64,000 bases of DNA from Dolomedes plantarius (taxonomy: Eukaryota; Arthropoda; Arachnida; Araneae; Dolomedidae). A program made the translations under genes and the position numbers. Below the pieces are notes generated by a model, which saw only the letters and a list, made by a program, of their open reading frames with translations, was not told the DNA's origin and did no database searches. The stretch lies in the NCBI GenBank assembly GCA_907164885.2, contig OU015493.1:53383496-53447495 (forward strand), given 5' to 3'. Each line of letters opens with the position of its first letter. The first letter of the stretch is position 1. This document shows positions 27,282 to 39,900 of the stretch, one piece after another.

Positions 27282-30200
27282 TACATTCGATTCCAGTTAA
27301 TTGGGCCACATCAGGGTGCGATCATTTTGGTACTAAAAACCGGCTGGTTACATAAACATGCCCTATTAGGCTAACACAATAGGATTTGTTTGGGTTCTTT
27401 AGGATTCAGTCCGATTAACCGGTGGTTCAATTAACCGGATTCCACTGTACAGAAAACCCTAAGAGCCGATGTTGCCCCCCTCCCCCCTCCAAATTTCTGG
27501 ACTGCAGCCGCCCCTGCCTAGAGAGTTTTCTACTGACAATATTATCTAGGAACAAGAGATTAAAAATGATGACTACAATAATATCCCTGTATCTGCAGGT
27601 GATACAATTCATGATCTACTGTGGTTGTATGAAAGAGCCAAACACCAAAAAACACATAACATGATATCTTTAAATAAACCATAAATAAGTTTAAGTTAAA
27701 ATTATGAATTGCATACAAAAAGGTGTGAAAATCAAAGTAATAACAAAAAGTACTGTATGTGATATTAAACACATAATACTTCCTCTAACAGGTTTTGAGG
27801 CACTACCAGCATCCCTAACCTTTAGCTTTGGAGCTAACATTAGAGTTAATAGGGGCTTTTTGATCATTAATGCAGCAACTTTTGATTTTAATTCATGAAT
27901 TGTAAACATTTACTTTTAAATTCATATCTCTAATACATATTTAGTCACTGGACATTTCCAGTAAGCATTGAAATAATTGCACCAATAGCAGTAGAAAATG
28001 TACATTAGGGTGGAACGAACAACACTTTTTTTTTAATTTCAATATGCTCTAGTTTTCAAAAGTTGCCTTTTAACAAAATAAAGACGGAAATTAAATATTA
28101 GCGTAATTGGTGCGTGTTTTCAGTTAGCGCAAGAAGGGAAAACTTTTGGTTTTTATTAAATTTTTGACAAATTTCGCAATTATTTTGAAATTGAATACAC
28201 TTGTAGTACAAAAAAGTAGCAAAATATGTAATTTAAACATTCTTTTTAGTCAAGAGACCTGCTAAACTGATTATATAATATGTTTTACTTCATAAAAATA
28301 GAACACATAAAGGCACTTAAGGACGAGGCACTTAAAAGTCACACGGACATCACGGTGGAACGAAATTTTTTTTTTTTGGAATTTCAATATGCTCTAGTTT
28401 TCAAAAGTTGTCTTTTAAAATTCAAATTAAGAATTTAAAATCTTTTTGCTCTACTAAAATATTTTCAAGTGCCGCAAAGGGCTTCAAAATGGATATTTTT
28501 ATGAAAAAGTGATTATATTTGTATTTTTTGTTAAATTCTTTTATAGTATATTAAAATAATGTATATTTTCTGTAAATAAAATATTCAAAATATGATATTT
28601 TGACAGAAAACTCACATATTCTAAGTATTTCTAATTTTTAGATGCCATAACAGAACAACTGATTTTGTGGAATTTCGCGATTTTCATCATATTAATTTTA
28701 CAGTAACATATTCTTATAATACACATTGGAATGAAAGAAAAACAATTTCTAATTGACGGAGCTCAGTTAAAATAAACAAATCACACTTATTTAGAAAAAT
28801 ATTAATGTAATGTCTATAAAGGCAAAATGTTATTTAGAAAAAAATATTCATGCTTTTGAAAAGTCCAAAATATTCACACTTGGTTTCCATTACTTATTTC
28901 ACTCACACATTGAATTGTTTTATTGTTTCAAATTTTGGCATTATCTTTTGAGAATGTATTTTTGTTTTTATCAATGCATCTCTTGCAGAAGTACCATGAA
29001 CGGACAAGGATGACACAGTAACTAATTTAATAATCCTTTCTACTACTTGTGTGTGACATGGAATGTTGTTGAAGTCAATAACTTAAATGAACTGTCCCTA
29101 CGTCACCTATTTTGTTTCCTAGATGAAAAAACTAAAAGGTCCAAATGAATTTGGAGGAGAAATAGGTAAAAAACTAGAAAACTGCTATGAACTTCCAGTG
29201 ATTGAATTTTCACCTATTGAAAATAACATTCCATTACTAGAAATTAAGGATGATTTAAGTGTGGACCCAAAATATTTATTAGAAATGTGTAATGCAATCT
29301 CTGTTGGACAGTGCTCTTCTGATTTGTCCATGAGAAAACCAGGAAAATTTTGTCATTCACGATGGCTTACATTAGCAAACCGAATACTTCGCTTGTATGT
29401 GGGAATAGAATGTCCTTCAAAAAATCTCCGAATACTGACTGAGTACGTTTTGAAAGTTTATGCACCAATTTGGTTTAACATAAAGCTGAAACAATCTTGT
29501 ATCCGTGGATCGAAGCACTTGTGGAAACTTGTAAGCTATTCACGTTACCTCAATCAGACACTTAAAAATGTAATTGACCCTGTCATTCAAAGAAATGCAT
29601 ACTTTGCCGCTTCTGAAAATCTCCTCCTTTGTATGATATTAGACGATCGCAGTCAAGTAAGAGAGCTTGGATTACGCCGGATTCTAAAAGCAAGGGCGGA
29701 AAATGAAGGAGGCATCAGAAAGAATTTAGTTCCATGTATAAACTTTGATGCCAAAGATTATATTGATATGAATGAATGGAATGATATTAAAGTAACAGAA
29801 CCTCCTATGACGAGGCATGTTTCTGATGACAAACTAAAACAGTTTATAAAGGAAGCAAAAGAATCTGATCACGAGAAACAAATTATTGACTTCAACAACC
29901 TTCCATGTCACACACAAGTAGTAGAAAGGATTGTCAAATTAGTTACCGGGTCATCCTTGTCCGTTCGTGGTATTTCTGCAAGAGATGCATTGATAAAAAC
30001 AAAAATACATTCTCTCAAAAGATAATGCCAAAATTTGAAACAATAAAACAATTCAATGTGTCAGTGAAATAAGTAATGGAAACCATGTGTGATTACTATG
30101 GACTTTTCAAAAGCATGAATATTTTTTTCAAAATAACGTTTTGCCTTTATAGACATTACATTAATATTTTTCTAAATAAGTGTGATTTGTTTATTTTAAC

Positions 30201-33200
30201 TAAGCTCCGTCAATTAAAAATTGTTTTCCTTTCATTCCAATGTGTATTATAAGAATATGCTACTGTAACATTAATATGATGAAAATCGCGAAATTTCACA
30301 AAATCAGTTGTTCTGTTATGGCATCTAAAAATTAGAAATATTTAGAATATACGAGTTTTCTGTCAAAATTTCATATTTTGAATATTTTATTTAAAGAAAA
30401 TATACATTTTAATATACTATAAAAGAATTTAACAAAAAATACAAATATAATAACTTTTTCATTAAAATATCCATTTTGAAGCCCTTTGCGGCACTTGAAA
30501 ATATTTTAGTAGAGCAAAAAGATTTTAAATTCTTAATTTGAATTTTAAAAGACAACATTTTAAAACTAGAACATATTGAAATTCCGAAAAAAAAAATTTC
30601 GTTCCACCGTGATGTCCGAGTGACTTTTAAGTGCCTCGTCCTTAAGTGCCTTTATGTGTACTATTTTTATGAAGTAAAACGTATTATATAATCAGTTTAG
30701 CAGGTCTCCTGACTAAAAAGAATGTTTAAATTACATATTTTGCTACTTTTTTGTACTACGAGTGTATTCAATTTCAAAATAATTGCGAAATTTGTCAAAA
30801 ATTTAATAAAAACCAAAAGTTTGCCCTTCGTGCGCTAACTGAAAACATGCACCAATTACACTAATATTTAATTTCCGTCTTTATTTTGTTAAAAGGCAAC
30901 TTTTGAAAACTAGAGCATATTGAAATTAAAAAAAAAGTTTTTTTCGTTCCACCCTAATGTACATGGACTATACTGGATGTATTTGGGCTGTTACATTTCA
31001 TCATAAAATAGTCTATTCTTGCCTGATGAGTGTTTTGAGTCAAATAAAATGCTTGTTTCTTTTTTTTTTTCAGGCTGCAGTAAATTGCAAATATTAAATC
31101 AAAAGGTATAAGGACAGGACTGTATACTGATTATATAGTTTTTTGAAGCACTATCAAGATATTAATATGAGAAAGAAAAGTATGAGTATCTTCTCAGTTA
31201 CAGTTTATGCATAATTTAATGAAAATGAATAAATGAGATCTGGGGAAACAAAAATTTAGGTTAATTACAAGGAAAAGAAATGAAAATTCAGTATAACATT
31301 GTGTGTTTACAGTCACAATTTTGTTATATAATTTACAAGTAAAATTTTGTGATATTACAAAATGAGGTTTTAAATTTGAATAGAGAATTTAAACAATTTG
31401 AAATAGTAGAGATGGTAAAAATTTATTACACATAAACTCAAAAAAATATGCATGTATCATAGTATATATTCATATATATATATATTCATATATATATATA
31501 TATATATATATGTCGCCATGCAAGTAGAAAATATATTCATATAACAGAAAAATAGACAATGGAAAAGCCATCCCTGGTCTTGTTCCAAATTTCCCTGTAC
31601 TTTTGATACAATTATAAGACTCAAAAGATTCTGACAGAAAATTACAAAAAAAGGTATACAATACAATTTTAAAGCAAGAGAGAGAGAGAATGCTTTCATA
31701 GTTAGACTGCAAAAACAGTTACAATAAGTAATTCTCAATTAATAATTCTATTATAATGTCTCTTAGCATTTGAAAAGAGGGAAACACAAAAATATGAATA
31801 CTTTAGACAGCATTTTCGTCAGATCTTCAAACAAATTTGAGCAGTAAAGATCACAGTCATAATTAATATACAGTTCTGTGACTAGGCCAGGAATACGCCA
31901 TAATTGAGCCACACAATCTAGCGAGATTTCTTTTTGTTCATATGAAGTTTTTAGAGATTCAGCAACGATCATGTCAATTAATTGCTTGAGGAACATCTGA
32001 AAAACAAAAATATCACAGCATATATATTCATCTATAATTTTGAATACATACATTTCATTTATAAAAACACTTCGGAAATAAAAATGAAATTATTTCAAGA
32101 GAAAAAGATTTTTATACCTCTAACTGGAACTTTAGATGTGTCCGAAGGGCTTCAAATAACAAAACACATACACGCAAAGCAGCAGCAAATACAGTTAACC
32201 GCTCTGCAGACAATAACTGAAATGAATGAAATATATTTCAGAATAAAATTAATCTACCATACATGAAGATTATGAAATAACTTTTAAAGTCTGGGATCAC
32301 AAATCTCTAAAAATTATGAAAGCTTATAAAACACATATACAGATATTCTCGACTTACAAGCGAGATAGGGACCGAGACATTGGTTGTAAGATGGGTTGAT
32401 CGCAAGTAGAGTTTCAAACTTTTTTTTTGTTTTTGTATACATATATTTTTAACTTTCATGCATAATTTAAAATACATTGTATTTAGGAGATATAAATTAT
32501 TCTTTGTCATCACTACTTATTATGTTAGTACATTCCATTGGTTCAGAATTTGCAACAGGAGATACGTTGACAGTGTTTTAACAAAGTTATCCACGGTAGA
32601 TTGAATCTATTGCTTCTCATTGTTGTAGTCTTTTATTAATATAGATAAAAGCTGAAGCCATTTCTGAAGCCAATTTATTTGATTTATCGTGCAGATATCG
32701 AAACTATTACATCATACATTTTTATTATTGCGTCATAAATTTTTGCAAAGCTGCAGAATATTGCATCATATTTTTTAATAATTATGTAATACATATAGGT
32801 ATATACTGTATATTCAAGGAACAGTACTTTTGAGAAATTTTTTTTAATTTAAAAATGTCGGCCATAAGTGCCAGCAGTCGTAAGTCAAGGTATACCTGTA
32901 GATTTGTTTGGTCCTTTATTAAATATCTCCAAACCCAAAATTTTCCTTAATTTTTACATTCAATTTCTTTGAATTCATAATTAAAAGCTATATTCAAACC
33001 TTAAGACCTATGTTTTTTTAGCATCATTAATTAAACCTACTATATTTTCTCAAATATGGCAGAAACTTTTTATTAATCAAAACTATTACAAATATAAAGG
33101 AAGTTCATTAGAACGAGGGGGGTCAAGGGAGGAGGTAAAAATAGAGGAATATCCATTTTAGGAATTTTGAACATTGACAATGAACTGTAAGAGAGGATTA

Positions 33201-33858
33201 GCTAGCAATTTTTTGGATTACTATGTTCAGCTTTTATAACACAAGGGTCTATACAGTTGGAACCTATAGTTTATACATGATTCTAAACAGCTATATACCC
33301 TCATGCAAATAATGGTACTCAAAAACTCAAACCCACAGACTCTGGTATTGAAAGCCAATTACCTAAGGTCAACAAGCATTGACCTATCAGAAGTGAAAAC
33401 TTTTTTTTTCTTTTTTGTAACAGTGACAAATAACTCCACTTTGGAGAAGTCAAGTGTAATCATTTTAATGAATTTCAAATGAGTTAAACTTTGTATACTT
33501 CACTAACTTTTAAAATCAATGTATGAATAAGGTTTCATAATCTGTTGGTAAAGATTTGGGAAAGATTTAAGTAAATATGGCCTTAATGAAATAAATAAAC
33601 ACTAAAGTAAAAAACAAATGTACTCAAATCTACAGACAAATGTATACAAGTACAAAAAGAAGTAGGTAAATCAAGTAAAAGTCAATAATAGCAAAGTTAA
33701 ATACAGGATGCAAAATTCACCTTTATAGGCACTGAAATAGATTCTAACTTTAGAAATTATAAGGCAATTATGAATTACAAATGACAGTTGCCTTGGAAAT
33801 TTAAACAGTACATAATTTTACTTTATATTGAATCTATTAAAAATATATTTGTTTTTTT

Positions 33859-33925
<67 letters not shown>

Positions 33926-36900
33926 GGGTGCGTCATAAATTCGTGCAAACTTCAGAAATTCATAATAAAAGAAATAATGCTCGGAAAATTTTTCTGTTTG
34001 CGACAATATCATCACAGGGATTTTGGATTTTTTTCCATGTAAAAAAAAAATTTCCAAAAGTAACCGAAAGAGGGCGCTCACCGGTCATACTGAGACGTTT
34101 TATGCAAATCAGGTAAACACAAACAGAAAATCAAACATATCACAATAACATGAGACTGTGCATTGATTTTAAAGTAATAGATGTTCAACATTACCACCAG
34201 CACAAGGTAATAGGCAAGTGAGGCGCGTCACTACGCCCATTACAGCAGAGTGTAGCATGTCGCCATCGATGGCAGCGACTGTCTGTCGAATGGAATTTTT
34301 CAGTTCCACCAAAGTGGTTGGGGAACCCCGGTACACATGAGACTTCCCCACAACCAAAAATCTGCCTGGTTCAAGTCTGGTGATCATGAGGGCCACTGAA
34401 CCTTACAACCTCGACTTATCACTTGGTCTTCAGTGGAAGATTCCAACAGGAACGTCTTGACATCACGTAAAATGTGGGGCGGCGCACCATCTTGGATGAA
34501 TGTGACAACAGGAAACGCATGTCTTTCCTGTAATGCAGGCTTAACGTGGTCATGCAAAAGCGTAAGATACCGTGCTGCAGTGACTGTACAGGTTTTCCAC
34601 CCGAATACAGGACAAGGCTCTTCAAAAAAGAAAGGGCCCAGAATAAAAGATGCGGTGAAACTGCACCAAACAGTCACACGAGGAGAATGTAGTGGCCGGT
34701 TCAGATACTCCCGAGGGTTTGAAATTGCCCAGATACGATTGTTTTGCGTATTAATGTCACCATGCAGTGAAAAGTGGGCTTCATCCGTCCACATGACATT
34801 CAGCAACCATTGTGGGTTACTTCCCATTTGTGCCAGAGCCCATGTAGCAAAGATTTGTCTTGCATCTGTATCTGCCGGTAATAACTGCTGAAGTGCATGG
34901 ATTTTGTATGGATACAGATTCAACATTCCGTGCAGAATACGTCGAATTGACGGTTCCGGAATCCCCGTTCTTCTCCCAGCTTCACGAGCACTGCTACTTC
35001 CCGTTGATGTCTTGGCTGCCAAATTTTCCATGGAACTTTGTACAACATGGACGCGGTCAGCGCTCAAGGATGGTCTGCCAATTCGTGGACGATCCTCCAA
35101 ACTCCCCGCTTCCTCAAAACATTGTACTAAATTCAGTATCCCATTCAATGAAATAGGCCTTTTTCGCACCTTCAGTCCTTTCTCCGTGTGAAACTTTCGC
35201 AATGCAACAGTTGGGGATTCACGATTCTTGTAGAAAAGTTTAACAACCAGCACTCGATCTGGTAAAGAAAGCATGCTGCCGGCTTCGAATGACGGATCCA
35301 TTTCCAACCAGATATTTTATTGATATCCTGATTTGCATAAAACGTCTCAGTAGGACGTGTGAGCGCCCCCTTTTGGTTACTTTTGGAAACTTTTTTTTTT
35401 TACATGAAAAAAATTCCAAAATTCCTCTGATCATATTGGCACAAACAGAAAAATTTTCCGAGCATTATTTCTTTTATTATGAATTTTTGAAGTTTGCACG
35501 AATTTATGACGCACCCGGTATATATATATAGTTGAAATCACTTAAAAAATTTTTCATTTTTTTTTCAAGGTAGACTGAGGAGTTCACTGAATTTGATTTA
35601 TTAAGCTCTAAACATGACAACCCTAACTACAAAAATTTTGACAAGTTCAGCTTCAAGTAGCTACACATTTTATAAATAAAAACTTATAAAGGAAAAACTT
35701 TAATTGAGCACATATTTATCTGTACTTAATAACATTTTCTAATATGTACAACTATTATAAAAATAAAAATGTATTTTGTGCAGTGTTAAAAATTTAAAAC
35801 CAAGTTTTATCTATTTTATCAAAGTGGGTGATGGACATAGAGCTGAGTTTTAAAATTTACTTTGCCTTCAAATAGTGATAAATAATGAGTGCAAAACAAT
35901 TTTATTTCAGTTTTTAGTCCTACTGAAAGTAAAAATAACTAATATCAGATGATGAAATTAGACAACAACAAAAAACAAACAAAAAAAAAAACCCTTTTTT
36001 TTAAAAACATTTATTTGGTCTAGATTTTATTATCTAATATTGATGAAATTAGACCAAATAAAAATTAAATCACAGGCAAAAAATATTTTAAAATTCCTAA
36101 GTCTTAAAAAATACACAAATCTACTTTTGAAAAAAAAAAAAATTTTCCAGGTGTTAATATTCTTAAAGATGAAACTTCTGTTACAATATATTGCAATTGT
36201 TTCAATCAATACTCTTTCCAGAATTACAGTTAAATACAATCCCAAAAGTAAAAGCAAAGTGCCTTACAGCAAATAAGTTACGGCATGTTTCATCTCGAAT
36301 GAGGATCAAAAAAGAGCTAAACCTTCCAAGGTTATCTGCTCCTGCTTCTAGGGCCACTGTTATCAGATTTAATCCAACCTGAATCATGGTCTCACTGTTA
36401 TGTCGATCATGAGGATTTACCAGACACACAAGGTACCGAAACAGTTCTCTCACACATGGTAAACCGTATGGGACAAGAGGGCCAGTACCTACCAAAAGAA
36501 CACATTATGAGTCTACTCTAGAACACACATGTTAAAAAAAAAAATGCAAATTGTAATAAACTATTAAATTCAAATGTTAGTAGAGCATAGAATACATTCA
36601 TTCTAAATAAAAATTCATTTTACCTATTCCATATCATATAGGCTGCTAAGTCTAGATTCCTATATAAAGTTAATTGGTAAAATTTTAAAAAAAAATAGAA
36701 AGCTTACATTTTTTCCCAATTATTTAATTTCAAACTTAGATCTTAAGCTTAATACATTTATATCCAGAAATCCTTTCTATGCTCCTGTCTTATCAAAAAA
36801 ATAAATAAATAAATAAAATAAAATATAAAAAAATCATTTGAAGTTATTCCCATGTTTTCTGTAAGTGTTACTTGAGAAGTTGAAATAAAATAATCTGAAG

Positions 36901-39900
36901 AAGACTAATGTTGTGTAACAAAATAACTTTAACTGCTTTCTAAATGCAGTTCCATTCAGGTTGACATCTAACCAATGTCAAGGGTTCATCGCTGTGAGTG
37001 ACGAATCAAACAGTAACTTCTTAAAACAAAAATTTATTGACGATAATCATGGCACAACAAGCCATTCACAGTAATCCTTAAAAACTAACATTTTTATACT
37101 TCTTACAATCAACTTATGCATTAAATTCTTAATAATTGCTTAGTATTAGAATTGCTTAATATCTTAATTGCTTAATATTAGAATATAAAACAATTGCAAA
37201 AATACAAACTAGAAAACTTTACAGAAGAAATTAAGAGGCGTAAAAGAAACCGTTTCCATTGGAACCCGTTCACATTGGTTACGACATAAGTATTTAAGCT
37301 GTTTTTGTAACAACTATATTTTATTCATAATGAATAATCCATAACTACTTCAGATATAATGACCCTAAGTATTTGAATAAACTTGGGCAATTTACATGCA
37401 AAGAATCATCAACACGAAGTGTTATGAATTTTCTTATGAAAACTTTCATTGATATACTTAAGTGATGGAATACTTTAGAAACTTTTTATAGCTTTTACCT
37501 TTATAGTCCTTATTAAAACAAGAAAAAAAGTTCAAAATATACAGTTTAAAAATCATTTCTTTTTCTGAATTACAGAGGATTTTCTATTTTACCCAAACTT
37601 AAATCCCATGTTTGAGATTTTTATTGCAGTGGATTGCACTATTTCTAAGATATGTAGACATCAGAGGATATATCTGATAATAATACTATAAAAAAATTTT
37701 CAATCTATATAAATAAGATCAAAAGGAATAATAAGTTAAGTAATAATAGTAACTCATAACAGAAAATTATACATTTACAACTTCTATTTTATTTTTGGCA
37801 TAAGCAGATTACATCTGATTACTATATTTACATATCGCATATGAATATAAACATCATTAAACATAGAAAAACTGTAATTCAACAGACAATTTGCAAAACA
37901 ACATAGGAAGACCATTTTAAAAATACATCATTAATAAACATTTATGTCTTTCATGTTTTATATTTCTTTAAAAAATGTTTAATGATTTCCTACCTTCCTT
38001 TGGCTGTCTGTGAGGAGTGAATCGTACCCCTCTGGGATTAACATAATCTGAATTCTCCTGATCAACAGAAATTTCTTCAGAAGCATCCACAATGACACTG
38101 CCAGACTCACTACTGGCCTCAACAGATTCATTAAGTTTGTTCTAAAAATTAAATCAGTAAATAGGGAATTATTTCCAAAAATATGCATTTAAATATGTTG
38201 TGATTAACAACACTTTGAAAGGAAAACAATTTTTTTTCAATGTGCTAAATTTTAGCCTAAAACTTCTTCAGGCAACTTAGGGGGAGAAAAAAGAAGACAT
38301 ACAGACATAAAAAGGCTACTACAGACTTATAAGTTCTGTAGGTGCTTCTTCTACATCAGTGGTTCCCAACCGGTGGTCTGTGGACCACCTGTGGTCCATG
38401 AGAGCATCGGGAGTGGTCTAGCACCACATGTAAAAAAGTTGCCAAATTGTTATTTCAACATAAATTTATAATTGAGACTTTTATATTATTATGTAGTAGA
38501 CTAGGGCCTATATACAATAAACATTATAAAAAAAGTAATTTTTGTTAAAATTAAAGAATAACTACAAATTCTTTAATTAAAGAATTTGTAGTTAAGTCGT
38601 ACTGTACATTGTACAAAAGGAATAATAAATAATGTGTTTGAAAAACTGTTTTACTCAATCACCCATGAATCAATATGTTTCAATTTCAGGCTGAGATTTA
38701 GGCTATCTAATTCTAAAGATTGAAAACAAGGTTGAAACAAAAAGTGAGTATGTTAATCCTGTATCCCTTCAGCCTGAGGGATATTCTAATACCCCTCATA
38801 CCCCCCCAGTAGGTTTTCTCCCTCCTTCAAGTCGGTGGGAGGTTCGATTTCACACATGGTTCAATTTCTGGCTTAGTGGTCCACAGACTTCTATGGGTTG
38901 GGAACCACTGTTTTACATGAACAAAACTTTGACAGGATTATTTCATATTAAAATTTATAAAAACATGATCTTCAGAATAAAGCAAATAGATAGGTCCCAT
39001 TTAATATAAATATTCTCAATCACACAAAAAAAGACACTATAGTTATGTATCATCCAATATGATCTTAATTTAAAAAGTCAACACCCAGTTTCATACAATC
39101 TATCTTAAAATACATTATTTAGTAAAGCAGACCACTTCTTTTAAAACAGATATTCGCAAGACAGCATCAGACAGGATTTTTTTAAAGGTGAAAAAGAAGA
39201 AAATTTACAAAATTTTTTTTTTCAATAGAATACTAAGAAAAGTTCCATAAAGAACACATTACTTTTCAAAAACATTACAAAGTTTTCAGAGAGTAAAAGT
39301 GTGGAACCCATTTAAATAATTATTTTTTTCCTATGCTGCACACACTTAATCTAAGGACATTTATCCATACACAGTGTGAATTATAATCACTACTTTTTTC
39401 ATCATTTAGTGATACAGGATAATTGACTGTAAAAATTATGGAAAAAGTCTCACTGGAGTACTTGCATCAGCTTCTAAAGAGGAATCTGGCAAAGTAACAC
39501 TGCTCTCACTGCCTCTCCGAACACATGCAAGGTCAACAGAATAGGGCTAAAAGTAGACATAAATATGAGTAAGAAATCAGTTCATTCATCTAAATTCCAA
39601 TGAAGAACAAGTACCTTAAATTTTGCTACGAAAATTTTTAATAACTATAAAGGGTCCTTACAAATAATTTGTGATCTCTAAAACAAAGAAAAATATACAA
39701 AAATGACACGCCAAATATGATATTAGAAAAACAAATTCAGTTACTAGAAAAATAATTAAAGAAAAATAACAAAATTAAAATGTCTTATAAATCCAGTTTT
39801 AGCTTTGCTGGTAAACACAAATTTCAAACACCAGCAAAATGTTAATTAATCCAGACAATCTTTACATAAAAAAATATTCCATACTTAAAAATTTAGAAAG

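Noticed and set aside
34433..35191. Plus-strand frames of 95-152 codons
   Set aside because: Antisense to the mariner-like transposase.
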